From positions 1 to 47,426 of the forward strand of contig NZ_WANV01000018.1 in NCBI RefSeq assembly GCF_015521605.1: a stretch of DNA of 47,426 nucleotides, in the 5' to 3' direction. This document shows, in pieces, positions 34,637-43,606 of the stretch. Position numbers and translations under genes: made by a program. The stretch is from Thermococcus sp. (GTDB lineage: Archaea > Methanobacteriota_B > Thermococci > Thermococcales > Thermococcaceae). The notes under the pieces were generated by a model. It saw only the letters and a program-made list of their open reading frames with translations, was not told the DNA's origin and searched no databases. Position 1 is the stretch's first letter; every line of letters starts with the position of its first letter.

Positions 34637-35641
34637 TTGAGATACATAAAATTGCCTTCCGAAAACTTTGAGAAGTTCTTCAAGTCACTCGAAGCCTGGG
34701 GCACTGTCTATGCTCCAGTAAAGAAGGGGAGCATCTACTCTTTCCAGGAGGTGCACGACCCGGCGGAGATAGTGCTGGACTACAACAGAACCATGCTTCC
34801 TCCGAAGAAGTTCTTCTTCAGGCCCAGAGAGGCCATTCTCAGGCTAAAAAACGGCCGCTGGGAGGAGGAGATAGAGGCAGAACCGATGGTCCTCTTCGGA
34901 CTCCATTCCTGTGATATCCACGGTCTTAAGATACTCGACAAGGTGTACCTCGATGAACCCGCCGACCCGTACTACAAGAGCAGGCGGGAAAAGACCCTGA
35001 TAATAGGGATAAGCTGCATGCCCGACGAGTACTGCTTCTGCAAGAGCCTCGGCACGCACTTCGCAATGGACGGCTTCGACCTGTTCCTGCACGAACTGCC
35101 GGACGGATGGCTTGTGAGGATAGGCAGCGTCCGCGGTCATGAGATAGTATGGGAGGACGACGAACTGTTTGAAGAGGTGACCGACGAAGACCTGGCCAAC
35201 TTCAAAGAGTTCGAGGAGAAGCGCGCGAAATCTTTCCAGAAGGAGCTCCCGCAGGAAGGTCTCGCAGACATGCTCGATCTGGCGTACAACAGCCCGGTAT
35301 GGAAGAAGTACGCAGAGATATGCCTCGCATGCGGCAACTGCAACATGGTGTGCCCGACGTGCCGCTGCTACGAGGTCTGTGACCGCTGGATGGACGCGTA
35401 CAAAGCGGTCCGGGAGAGGCGCTACGACTCGTGCTTCATGGAGAACCACGGACTCGTTGCCGGGGGCCACAACTTCAGGCCCACCCGTCTTGACCGCTTC
35501 AGGCACCGCTATTACTGCAAGAGCTACTTTGACCCGTCCTCCGGCTACAACTGCGTCGGATGTGGGAGATGCGACGAGTTCTGCCCCGCGAAGATAGAGC
35601 ACGTCAAGGTTCTTGAGGAGGTTAGGGGGTCTCTGAAATGA
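34637..35641 (+). CDS. hydB: Sulfhydrogenase beta subunit (iron-sulfur electron-transfer)
   Basis: The beta subunit of the cytosolic group 3b NiFe hydrogenase, associated with sulfur reductase activity in Pyrococcus, passes electrons between the hydrogenase and the flavin dimer. The 334-residue protein has PPKKFFFRPREAILRLKNGR, ISCMPDEYCFC and two C-terminal [4Fe-4S] motifs, CLACGNCNMVCPTC and CVGCGRCDEFCP. The start is taken as the TTG at 34637: GGTGATGCCC lies just upstream and the protein then begins MRYIKLPSEN like its Pyrococcus relative; ATG at 34631 is the alternative. It overlaps the gamma gene by four bases. Confidence 0.95.
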   Translation: MRYIKLPSENFEKFFKSLEAWGTVYAPVKKGSIYSFQEVHDPAEIVLDYNRTMLPPKKFFFRPREAILRLKNGRWEEEIEAEPMVLFGLHSCDIHGLKILDKVYLDEPADPYYKSRREKTLIIGISCMPDEYCFCKSLGTHFAMDGFDLFLHELPDGWLVRIGSVRGHEIVWEDDELFEEVTDEDLANFKEFEEKRAKSFQKELPQEGLADMLDLAYNSPVWKKYAEICLACGNCNMVCPTCRCYEVCDRWMDAYKAVRERRYDSCFMENHGLVAGGHNFRPTRLDRFRHRYYCKSYFDPSSGYNCVGCGRCDEFCPAKIEHVKVLEEVRGSLK

Positions 35642-36513
35642 GCGAGAACCCGTATGTGACCCACAACGCCAGGATTCTCGAAGTGAAGGACCTGACATCA
35701 AGGGAAAAGCTCTTCACGCTACGCTTCCTCGATCCCGAGGTCGAGGCCAACTTCAACTTCAAGCCAGGGCAGTTCGTCATCGTTGACATACGCGGTTTCG
35801 GGGAGTTCCCGATAAGCATATGCTCTTCCCCGACGAGGAGGGGCTACCTCCAGCTCTGCATCAGGAAAGCCGGCAGGATGACCAAGTTCATACACAAGAT
35901 GAAGGAGGGCGATATAATAGGAATCCGCGGGCCCTACGGAAACGGCTTCCCCATGGAGAAGATGGAGGGCTCCAACCTGATACTCGTTGCAGGTGGCCTC
36001 GGAATGGCACCCCTCCGTTCGGTGCTCTGGTACGCCATCGACACCGGCAAATACGAGAACGTCTGGCTGCTCTATGGAACCAAAGCCTACGAGGACATAC
36101 TCTTCCGCGACGAGATAATACACCTCCTGAAGCACGGTGATGCCATGAACTGCTCGGTAAAGCTGGCATACGAGGTCGAAAGCCCGTCGTGCATATATCT
36201 GGAGAGGGGCTTCTCGGACAGGGTGTGCAAGGGTGTCGTCACCGACCTGTTCAGGGGGGAGGAGTTCGACGTGAACAACACCTACGCCCTCATCTGCGGC
36301 CCGCCGGTCATGTACAAGTTCGTCATAAGGGAGCTCCTGGATAGGAAGCTCTCTCCGGGCAGGATATACATGACCCTTGAGAGGAGAATGCGCTGTGGGA
36401 TAGGCAAGTGCGGCCACTGCATCGTCGGAACGAGCACGTCCATCAAGTACGTCTGCAAGGACGGTCCGGTCTTCACGTACTGGGACGCTCTCTCCACAAG
36501 GGGGTTGATATGA
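35638..36513 (+). CDS. hydG: Sulfhydrogenase gamma subunit (FAD/NAD(P)-binding)
   Basis: The gamma subunit is a ferredoxin-NADP reductase-like flavoprotein of 291 residues that transfers hydride to NADP+. It has KPGQFVIVDIRGFGEFPISI (FAD site), ILVAGGLGMAPLRS (nucleotide site), ALICGPPVMYK and a C-terminal [2Fe-2S] motif CGIGKCGHC...C. It overlaps its neighbours at both ends (ATGA arrangements) within the four-gene operon. Confidence 0.95.
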   Translation: MSENPYVTHNARILEVKDLTSREKLFTLRFLDPEVEANFNFKPGQFVIVDIRGFGEFPISICSSPTRRGYLQLCIRKAGRMTKFIHKMKEGDIIGIRGPYGNGFPMEKMEGSNLILVAGGLGMAPLRSVLWYAIDTGKYENVWLLYGTKAYEDILFRDEIIHLLKHGDAMNCSVKLAYEVESPSCIYLERGFSDRVCKGVVTDLFRGEEFDVNNTYALICGPPVMYKFVIRELLDRKLSPGRIYMTLERRMRCGIGKCGHCIVGTSTSIKYVCKDGPVFTYWDALSTRGLI

Positions 36514-37250
36514 TGGACAAGCTCAAGTTGGCAGTTTTCGAACTTACCGACTGCGGCGGATGTGCCCTCAACATTCTCTTCCTCTATGAAAAGCTCTTCG
36601 ACCTCCTCGAATTCTACGAGATAACCGAGTTCCACATGGCGACCAGCCTGAGCGAGGAGAACCACTACGACGTTGCACTCGTAACCGGAACCGTTTCAAC
36701 CCAGCGCGACCTGAACCTCCTCAAAGAGGCGAGAAACCACTCCGAATACCTCATAGCCCTCGGAACCTGCGCAACCCACGGGTCTGTTCAGGGGAGCGTT
36801 GAACTCCCCATAAGGGAGAAGCTGAAGGCCGTTTACGGGGACAGTGGTAATCCGATGCGCGCCCTCGACTCCAAACCGGTCGTCGAATACGTCGCCGTTG
36901 ATTTCGCCCTTCCGGGATGCCCGTACGACAAGGAGGAAGTCTACCAGGTGCTCATCGACATTGCCAAGGGCATCGAGCCTGTTAGAAAGGACTACCCCGT
37001 CTGCCTGGAGTGCAAGCTCAACGAGTACGAGTGCGTGCTGGTAAAGAAGGGCCTTCCGTGCCTCGGCCCGATAACCTACGGAGGTTGCAAGGCTGTCTGC
37101 GTGCGCTCGGGCCTCGGATGCATAGGCTGCCGCGGTCCGCTTCCGGGGGAGGTTAACCCGGCCAGCGAGTACGAGATTCTCAAGAGCCTCGGCTACGATG
37201 ACGAGTACATCGTGAGGAAGTTCAAGACCTTCGCGAGGTGGGAGCCATGA
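36513..37250 (+). CDS. hydD: Sulfhydrogenase delta subunit (NiFe hydrogenase small subunit)
   Basis: The small subunit of 245 residues carries three [4Fe-4S] clusters: the proximal cluster ligands in ELTDCGGCALN (C15, C18) with GTCATHGSVQG and CPVCLEC, then KGLPCLGPITYGGCKAVC and GCIGCRG. Two adjacent ATG codons are possible (36510 and 36513); the second overlaps the gamma stop by one base and begins MDKLKLAVFE. It differs considerably from the Pyrococcus hydrogenase I delta subunit as I remember it and may be closer to the second sulfhydrogenase. Confidence 0.94.
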   Translation: MDKLKLAVFELTDCGGCALNILFLYEKLFDLLEFYEITEFHMATSLSEENHYDVALVTGTVSTQRDLNLLKEARNHSEYLIALGTCATHGSVQGSVELPIREKLKAVYGDSGNPMRALDSKPVVEYVAVDFALPGCPYDKEEVYQVLIDIAKGIEPVRKDYPVCLECKLNEYECVLVKKGLPCLGPITYGGCKAVCVRSGLGCIGCRGPLPGEVNPASEYEILKSLGYDDEYIVRKFKTFARWEP

Positions 37251-38494
37251 TAATCGAGATGAGAGAATTCACGCGCGTTGAGGGCAACGGCAAAGCCGAG
37301 ATAGTCATCGAGGACGGCGAGGTAAAGGACGTCAGGCTCCAGATAGTTGAGGGGCCGCGCTTCTTCGAACTCCTGACCCTGGGAAGACACTACTACGATG
37401 TTCCCGACCTTGAGGCAAGGATATGCGCCATCTGTTACCTCTCCCACAGCGTTGCCTCAGTCCTTGGAATCGAGAGGGCCTTCGGAGTTGAAGTTCCGGA
37501 GGAGATAACACTCCTCAGGGAACTCGGCCTGATAGGAGAGTTCCTTGAGAGCCACGCGCTTCACCTCTACCTCCTAGTTGCACCGGACGTCTTCGGCTAT
37601 CCCGACGCCATAAGGATGGCGACGAAGCACGGCGAGCTGGTGAAAGAGGGACTGGCCCTCAAGGCCTTTGGGAACAGGCTCAGAGTCATCATAGGCGGCA
37701 GGGAGATACACGGCATAAACGTCAAGCCCGGCGGCTTTGGAAGGTATCCAACCGTTGAGGAGCTGGAGGAGATAGAGAGGGAGAGCGAAGCCCTTCTCCG
37801 GCTGGCCAGGCGGGCCGTGAGGCTCTTCGCACAGTTAGACCCCTACGGAGAGAGGGCAAAGCACTTCGTTGCCACCGACGGCTACCTGTGGGGTGAGAAG
37901 CTGATATCCGACGAGGAAGGCACCTTCCACTACACCGAGAGGATAGAGGAGCGGTCCCTCGTCTACAGCTTCGCCAAGCAGAGCAGGTACCGGGGCGAAG
38001 CATTTTTTGTCGGAGCGCTTCCGAGGCTGCTCCTTAAGTCGGAGATGCTCACCCCCACGGCAAAGAGGCTCTTTGAGGAGCACAGGGAGAAACTGGAGAC
38101 AGGCTACGTCAGCTACAACAACCTGGCCCAGGCGATAGAGCTGGTCTACTCCCTCGAAAAGGCCAACGAGATAGCGAGGATCCTGCTCGATAGGGGCATC
38201 GATGGAGAGAACGTCCCCGTCGAGCCCAGGGAAGGTGAGGGCATCGGCTACGTGGAAGCGCCGAGGGGGCTCCTCATACACCACTACCGCACCGATTCCG
38301 AGGGCAAGATAGCCTACTCCAACATAATAACGCCAACGGCTCTGAACCACGCGATGATAGAGGCCAGCCTTCTGAAGGAAGCCAGGGAACTCTATGGCGA
38401 AGTTGACGAGGGCAGGATGATAGGGCGCCTTGAGGAGACGGTGAGGGCGTTCGATCCGTGCATATCCTGCTCGGTGCACATTGTCCGGTTATGA
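37247..38494 (+). CDS. hydA: Sulfhydrogenase alpha subunit (NiFe hydrogenase large subunit)
   Basis: The catalytic subunit of 415 residues binds the NiFe centre through RICAIC near the N terminus and DPCISCSVH at the C terminus. Four residues, IVRL, follow the histidine and are presumably removed by a maturation protease. It belongs to group 3b, cytosolic NADP(H)-dependent hydrogenases. The ATG overlaps the delta stop by four bases. It is the last gene of the operon; a T-rich tract follows. Confidence 0.96.
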   Translation: MIIEMREFTRVEGNGKAEIVIEDGEVKDVRLQIVEGPRFFELLTLGRHYYDVPDLEARICAICYLSHSVASVLGIERAFGVEVPEEITLLRELGLIGEFLESHALHLYLLVAPDVFGYPDAIRMATKHGELVKEGLALKAFGNRLRVIIGGREIHGINVKPGGFGRYPTVEELEEIERESEALLRLARRAVRLFAQLDPYGERAKHFVATDGYLWGEKLISDEEGTFHYTERIEERSLVYSFAKQSRYRGEAFFVGALPRLLLKSEMLTPTAKRLFEEHREKLETGYVSYNNLAQAIELVYSLEKANEIARILLDRGIDGENVPVEPREGEGIGYVEAPRGLLIHHYRTDSEGKIAYSNIITPTALNHAMIEASLLKEARELYGEVDEGRMIGRLEETVRAFDPCISCSVHIVRL

Positions 38495-38502
38495 GGCCAT
38501 TT

Positions 38503-38541
38503 GGTTCTTTACATTCTTTAGATTTCTTTTCTGGCTTTTCC
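38503..38541 (+). terminator. T-rich tract after the hydrogenase operon
   Basis: The stretch contains several T-runs without a stem, which matches known intrinsic terminators of Thermococcales RNA polymerase. It lies 9 bases past the alpha-subunit stop. Confidence 0.45.
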
Positions 38542-38598
38542 TCACACATAAAAACATATATTCACCACGATGCAACTTTAGTATACCGAGGATTCACA

Positions 38599-39263
38599 AT
38601 GGAGGGCTTGGAAGACGTTTTCAAAGCCATAGACACAATAAAACCAGGAGGGGCTGTTCTGATAGAATACAACCCATCATCGTGCCCGAGTTTCTAACAC
38701 TGGTCCTGCTAATGTACGCCAGACATCGGGGGCGTTCCCGTGGTTATAGACGAGAACTTCAACTCACTGCATGTAATACAGAAACATCTGGAACCCTGGG
38801 GAATACAGGAAGACTTCATGGACGCCCTCATGATAAAATCAAACGGGAGCGTAGATGTTGGGAGCGTGGTAAGCAGAATAATGTCCAACACCGAACCCAA
38901 AGTCTACCTGAAAGAATACGGGGAAATCGCCAGAAAGGCACTCCAGAAGCATGAGGGCTTGTAAACATAGTCCTTGGAACAGAAAAATATTTGCTTTCGT
39001 CTACAATGTCCGGGAATTCTACCTTCTGATAATTCGCATTCAGAAGGTTCTTGGTTACCCGAAGAGCGTTCTATCTGGTAAATAGAGGAACGGCAGAATC
39101 TTTTGGCTTCAATCCCCCTCCCAAACTGGAGGAACTAGCGAGTACTGTGGTCAGAATCCAGGCAAGAAACGGTACCCATGTTGCGGTGCCCGTGAAGAGC
39201 CTGCTGGTGGGGATCATCGGGAAGGAGTTCTCAGGAGACCCGGATGAGATAGCCAAATGGTGA
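38599..39263 (+). pseudogene. Decayed DUF257-family gene
   Basis: Reading three frames in turn gives a broken protein similar to the two intact DUF257 genes downstream: MEGLEDVFKAIDTIKPGG from 38599, then PEFLTLVLLMYARH near 38690, then GGVPVVIDENFNSLHVIQ with MIKSNGSVDVGSVVSRIM up to 38964, and finally RRAFYLVNRGTAESFGFNPP with the C-terminal end at 39263. At least three frameshifts and in-frame stops near 39024-39035 show that it is inactive. A TATA-like CATATATTC lies at 38549-38560. Confidence 0.85.
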
Positions 39264-39355
39264 CGTGTCAGGTAGGTTTAAGAGGACCGAAGACCGACCA
39301 ATACTGCAACAGCGCTTGAAATCCTCTTTTTATCTCTCCCGTGCCCCGCAAAATG

Positions 39356-39363
39356 TTTATATC
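39356..39363 (+). promoter_or_regulatory. TATA box of the DUF257 operon
   Basis: TTTATATC, 32-39 bases before the ATG at 39395 and followed by the ribosome-binding site GGGTGAG. Confidence 0.55.
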
Positions 39364-39394
39364 CTCTTGAAATAAATTTTAAAGGGTGAGAACT

Positions 39395-40060
39395 ATGAAC
39401 TGGGAAAAAGCCACCGAGATCGCTGACTCCCTGCTCCCCGGCGAAACAGTTCTCGTGAAATATACTACGTCCTACATCCCCGAATTCCTGCTGAAGTTCT
39501 TCGTGGACTACTCCAAGAGAAAGGAAATCCCCCTCCTCATAGATGACAATTTTGATACCCTCCACTCAATCGCGATCCGCGCAGAGATGATGAACCTACC
39601 CCTGAAGCTGGACGACGTGTACGTTATAAAAACCGGCGGAAAACTGGACGTCGGGAACGTTGTGGCAAAGGTCCAATTCCACCCAGACCCAAGGGTCTAT
39701 CTCAAGAACTACGAGGAGGCCATACAGGAGGCACTGAAGGAAATCCCAACTCCCGTGATAAACCTCGTAATCGGGGTGGAGAATCTGTTTCTCATAATAA
39801 GAACGCCCCTCGACGCGTACCGGCTGATACTGGCGATGCAGAAGTTCATGGGCAACAGGAACAGGAAGGCGTTTTACATAGTCAACGAGACCGTAATGGA
39901 GAACCTTCCAATAAAGGTTCTCCAGGAGTTCGAGAGGATAGCCACCACCGTGATAAGGCTCACGCCGTACCATACCGGCGCGACCCTGCGGGTTATCAAA
40001 AGCATCAATCCCAATCTCATAGGGAGGGAGGAGAAAATAGACGTCGAGGGGTGGATGTAA
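39395..40060 (+). CDS. DUF257-family protein
   Basis: The 221-residue protein belongs to a Thermococcales family of unknown function (DUF257). Conserved features seen in all three copies here are a GETVLVKYTTSYIPEFLLKF-like first strand and helix, PLLIDDNFDTLHSI, DDVYVIKTGGKLDVGNVVAK and AFYIVNETVMENLP. The alternation of strands and helices recalls a RecA/KaiC-type core, but no Walker A motif is present; that link is inference. It overlaps the next DUF257 gene by one base and is cotranscribed with it. Confidence 0.85.
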   Translation: MNWEKATEIADSLLPGETVLVKYTTSYIPEFLLKFFVDYSKRKEIPLLIDDNFDTLHSIAIRAEMMNLPLKLDDVYVIKTGGKLDVGNVVAKVQFHPDPRVYLKNYEEAIQEALKEIPTPVINLVIGVENLFLIIRTPLDAYRLILAMQKFMGNRNRKAFYIVNETVMENLPIKVLQEFERIATTVIRLTPYHTGATLRVIKSINPNLIGREEKIDVEGWM

Positions 40061-40761
40061 TGGAGGCGTTTAAAAAACCCGTTCTAGTCACCAAGAAGGA
40101 TCTAGACGCCATGGTAGAACAGATCTGGCCGGGAGGCACTACAATAATTGAAAACCGCGGTGCCCTGGGGGCCGAGTTTGTCCTCCATGCGTTCATTCAG
40201 TACTCAAAAAGAAAGCGCATACCCCTCATAGTGGAGGACATCTTCGACACGCTCCCCATCTACGTAGGGCACCTCAGGCTGATGGGCGCCAGCGTGGAGG
40301 AAAAGGACATCACGGTGATCAAGGTTGGCGGGGCGCAGGAAGCGGGGAACGTCATAGCCAGGATCAGGTTTGAGAACGACCCCCACGTGTACCAGAGGAA
40401 GATCGATCAGGAGCTTCAGAAGGTAGTAGGCGATGGTGTTTACATACACCTTGTTCTCGGGCTGGAGAGGCTGCTGTTCCTCCAGGGCGACGTTCGCAGC
40501 GCATACACCCTTCTGGGACTCATAAAGCAGAAACTCGGTGACAAACGCAGAATAAACGTCTACCTGGTAGAGGCGCCCATAATGGAAACACTGGACTTCA
40601 ACCCCCTGCCAATGCTGGAAGACATAGCGACCTCCGCGATAGAGCTCACCAGCGAGGGAGAGCTCATAAGAATGAAGTTCAGGAAGTCGGTGTTCACGCT
40701 GCTCATGCACAAGGAATACGTCCTCATATCTCCCAGGGAGACACTGCGGTGGTGGAGTTGA
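40060..40761 (+). CDS. DUF257-family protein, second copy
   Basis: The 233-residue paralogue of the preceding gene contains GAEFVLHAFIQYSKRKRIPL, VEDIFDTLPIYVGHL, ITVIKVGGAQEAGNVIARIR and INVYLVEAPIMETLDFNPLP. Identity to its neighbour is moderate, so the duplication is old. The ATG shares a base with the preceding stop codon. The end overlaps a small barrel protein gene by four bases. Confidence 0.85.
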   Translation: MEAFKKPVLVTKKDLDAMVEQIWPGGTTIIENRGALGAEFVLHAFIQYSKRKRIPLIVEDIFDTLPIYVGHLRLMGASVEEKDITVIKVGGAQEAGNVIARIRFENDPHVYQRKIDQELQKVVGDGVYIHLVLGLERLLFLQGDVRSAYTLLGLIKQKLGDKRRINVYLVEAPIMETLDFNPLPMLEDIATSAIELTSEGELIRMKFRKSVFTLLMHKEYVLISPRETLRWWS

Positions 40762-41072
40762 GCTTCCTCAGCAGGCTCTTCGAGGGGAGTAAAGAAGAGC
40801 AAAAAATACGAACGATCCCCGGAAAGCCTGTGGGAAAATTCAGGGTGGAGAGCGTTCTCAGGGTCTTCACCAGACAGGTTCTCATCGGGGAGGTGACAGA
40901 AGGCATCGTCTATCCAGGTTGCAAGCTCAGAGGAGGTAGCATCGGGAAGGTCGTGAAGATTGAAATGGGCAGAAGGCAGGTGGACCTCGCCGAAAGCGGC
41001 AATAAAGTGGCTATAATGCTGGAAAATGAAATACCCGCCAAAAAGGGAGATGAACTGGAGATATACCCATGA
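40758..41072 (+). CDS. Small beta-barrel protein resembling translation-factor domain 2
   Basis: The 104-residue protein consists of one predicted beta barrel, with VGKFRVESVLRVFTRQVLIG, GIVYPGCKLRGGSIGKVVKI and a final GDELEIYP. This order of strands resembles domain 2 of EF-Tu/IF2-type factors. A TTG at 40758 is taken as the start because GGTGGTGGAG precedes it and the following MSFLSRLFEG resembles the start MGILDRFRKK of the next paralogue. It overlaps the DUF257 stop, so the pair is coupled. Function unknown. Confidence 0.75.
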   Translation: MSFLSRLFEGSKEEQKIRTIPGKPVGKFRVESVLRVFTRQVLIGEVTEGIVYPGCKLRGGSIGKVVKIEMGRRQVDLAESGNKVAIMLENEIPAKKGDELEIYP

Positions 41073-41141
41073 CAGCACGGCAGACCACGCCCATAACAAC
41101 CTTTAATTTCTTAGGCATTAACTTCTCTGTGGGGAAACACC

Positions 41142-41450
41142 ATGGGCATCTTAGACAGGTTCAGAAAAAAGAAGGATGAGCCAGAGATCGTCTCAAGGTA
41201 CCCTGTCGCCAGATTTAAAGTTTCTGAGATTACGTACGTACTTGGAAAGCAGGTCTTGGGCGGAGTCGTGATGGAGGGAGTGATATACCCTGGCTACAAG
41301 CTCAAGGGGGGCGGGGTGGCCCTGGTGAGGGAGATCCACATCAAGAACAGGAAAGTGGATTTCGCCGTGGATCACGATGAGGCAGCCCTGGTTCTTGAGG
41401 GAAGGCTGAAGGTCAAAGAGGGAGAGGTCATAGAAGTTTACCAGTCGTGA
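41142..41450 (+). CDS. Small beta-barrel protein, second copy
   Basis: The 102-residue paralogue of the preceding gene starts MGILDRFRKKKDEPEIVSRY and shares VARFKVSEITYVLGKQVLGG, GVIYPGYKLKGGGVALVREI and VKEGEVIEVYQS. It has its own TATA-like CTTTAATT at 41101 and is followed after ten bases by a TatD-related hydrolase gene. The conserved barrel again recalls domain 2 of translation GTPases, without the GTPase domain. Confidence 0.75.
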   Translation: MGILDRFRKKKDEPEIVSRYPVARFKVSEITYVLGKQVLGGVVMEGVIYPGYKLKGGGVALVREIHIKNRKVDFAVDHDEAALVLEGRLKVKEGEVIEVYQS

Positions 41451-41460
41451 GGTGATGGCA

Positions 41461-42306
41461 ATGATAATCTGGGACGACCACTTCCACGTCGACCCGTACC
41501 ACGGGCTGTTCCTTGAGGCGGTTAAGGAATTCCACAGGGCGGGAGGAACTCACCTCGTCGTCGTCTACAAGACGGCCCACGACTACGGCTTCCCGGGCCT
41601 CAAGGCAGAGGACTTCATCAAGGCGATGGACTTCCACATTGAGCTTGTTGAGAAGATAAACAAGGAGACGCCCGTCAAAGCCTACGCTGTCGTCGGTGTT
41701 CATCCCGCCGAGTTCGCCTATTTGGCGGAGCAGAAAGACCTCGAATACGCCAAAAACGAGGTCATGAAGGCCTTAGACTACGCCCAAAAGCTCTGCCTCG
41801 AAGGGAAGGCGATAGCCATAGGCGAGATAGGCAGGCCGCACTATCCCGTTCCAGAGGAAATCTGGGAGGCGAGCATCGAGCTGATGAAATATGGAATGGC
41901 CTTGGCAAAGGAAGCCGACTGCGCCGTCCAGCTCCACACAGAGAGCTTCGACGAGGAGAAGTTCAGGGAGCTGGGAGAGTACGTGAAGGAGGTCGGGATA
42001 AAGTCCTACAAGGTAGTTAAACACTTCTCGCCGCCGCTGGTAAAGGTGGCCGAGGAAGTGGGCGTCTTCCCGAGCATAATAGCCAGCAGGAAGAACATAA
42101 AGGCCGCGATAGAACAGGGGAACAGGTTCATGATGGAAACGGACTACATAGACGACAAGAGGAGACCTGGTGCAGTTCTCGGCCCGAAGACCGTTCCGAG
42201 GAGAACCAAGGCCTTCCTCCAGAACGGCATCTTTACGGAGGAGGACGTTTACAAGATTCATGTGGATAATCCGAGGAAGGTTTACGGGGTTGAGGTGAGG
42301 GAGTAA
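41461..42306 (+). CDS. TatD-related metal-dependent hydrolase
   Basis: The 281-residue protein has the amidohydrolase fold signatures: H7 and H9 in DDHFHVD, GVHPAEF, GEIGRPHY, a histidine in VQLHTESFDEEKF, KHFSPPL and ETDYIDD. These are the metal ligands of the TatD branch (COG1099-type archaeal proteins). The substrate is unknown; TatD proteins are nucleases or phosphoesterases. The start at 41461 follows GAGGTGATGGCA, immediately after the barrel-protein stop. Confidence 0.88.
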   Translation: MIIWDDHFHVDPYHGLFLEAVKEFHRAGGTHLVVVYKTAHDYGFPGLKAEDFIKAMDFHIELVEKINKETPVKAYAVVGVHPAEFAYLAEQKDLEYAKNEVMKALDYAQKLCLEGKAIAIGEIGRPHYPVPEEIWEASIELMKYGMALAKEADCAVQLHTESFDEEKFRELGEYVKEVGIKSYKVVKHFSPPLVKVAEEVGVFPSIIASRKNIKAAIEQGNRFMMETDYIDDKRRPGAVLGPKTVPRRTKAFLQNGIFTEEDVYKIHVDNPRKVYGVEVRE

Positions 42307-42358
42307 ACCAAAAGCGATTTATAGAACTCTTCCTGAAATAATTACCTGAGGGTTCCTC

Positions 42359-43493
42359 ATGGGAAAGCTAAGGGCAGTTCTCCCAATCCTCATGATATAC
42401 TACATCGTCAAGAAATCTGACAAGAAATACGAGAAGAAAATCGGGTGGATGAAAAAGATCGCTGCAGACTTCGCAATAGTCGATAACATTACTTATAATC
42501 ACACGCTGGCTGGTCACCGCATCAAAATGGAAGAGTTTATAAAGAAAAAATACGGAGAGCTTCCTGGAAGCCCTGGCACAGATGCGAAAACAAGAAGGCG
42601 CGCAATATGGGAAGCACTAACACACACACGATTACTTCCCACATTACGGGAAAACGTACATTCACAAAAGCCCCGAAGATGCACAGAAATGGAACACGCT
42701 TGTTGGCCTGATGACAATCTTGCCGGCAATGTTCCACAAACTCACAGACACCGAAGAATTCGGGAAAAGAACAGATGCAATGCTGGAAAAAATAGCAGAA
42801 GGGCTGATATTCTACAATCACAAGAAAGATGTGGAAGAAGAGTACGGAACCTTGAAGATCCCGCCACCAAAGGAAGCTGTGCTTTTAGAGGGGTATCTAC
42901 TGCCCGAATTTGAAAAACTGAAAAAGGACCCACAGCTCCAAGACAAATTCCTAGATGCCCTAGCCGAAGCATACCACATAAGAACATGGCCAAAAGAGCG
43001 ACTGAGAGAATATCTCAAATTGGCAATAGATGCCGCCGAAGAAGTATCGAAATACCTCGGTAAGGCAGGGAAGTCATACATACCCGTGGATGAGTTTGAA
43101 AAGTTTGAGAAATTAAACAAGTTCCTGGACACGTTATTCACCAAAGAGTTCCATGCAAGGAAAAGAAAACCAGTCCTACACAAAACGCCCGTGAGTCGGA
43201 TGCAAACTACCAAACCGCCCCTTCAAAACGGTTGGATAAAAAGCCAAAGTTCGGAAGAAATACACCGAGAGGCCACCAAGCTCCTTGGCGTTATTCAGGG
43301 TCTCAAAATCGCTAACGCCGGCGAGGAGGCACTGAGGGGACTTGAGGAAAGGCTCTGGAACGACATCAGAGGGCTCGGTAAGGAAAACCTTGAGCTGGCC
43401 GGTCTCTACGCCCTTGTCATTGCCCACCTCCGCGAGAACGACCTCGAAGGGGTCGAGAGGTTCCTCTCGGAGATCACAAAAGGCGGGTCATAA
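42359..43493 (+). pseudogene. Hypothetical gene disrupted by frameshift and stop
   Basis: The gene starts at the ATG at 42359 behind ATTTATAG (42317) and runs through a hydrophobic N terminus (AVLPILMIYYIVKK). Around the A-rich run 42541-42550 the coding signal changes to the second frame (SFLEALAQMRKQEGAQYGKH), which meets a TAA at 42618-42620 within a CA-repeat and then continues open as YFPHYGKTYIHKSPEDAQKW to the stop at 43493. So two lesions, both at simple repeats, separate a first part from a C-terminal part of 260 residues. I do not recognise the protein; it is helical, with conserved-looking PKEAVLLEGYLLPEFEKL. A sequencing error cannot be excluded. Confidence 0.7.
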
Positions 43494-43495
43494 AA

Positions 43496-43606
43496 TCATA
43501 CAATGGAGTCGGGAGAGTAAACTGACTTCCCCTCCTCCAGAACAGCCCTTATGAAGCCCCCATTTCTCCTTTTGAGCTCTTCCAGCTTGATGAAGATTGG
43601 GCTAAG
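43496..43606 (-). pseudogene. Remnant of a nucleotidyltransferase-type C terminus
   Basis: A minus-strand frame without a start reads SPIFIKLEELKRRNGGFIRA and VLEEGKSVYSPDSIV and stops at about 43496. Such an ending, a basic helix followed by a VLEEG-x-x-xY strand, is typical of MNT-type nucleotidyltransferase-domain proteins. The fragment sits just after the end of the intact MNT gene in a different frame and is probably left over from another copy. Confidence 0.4.
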
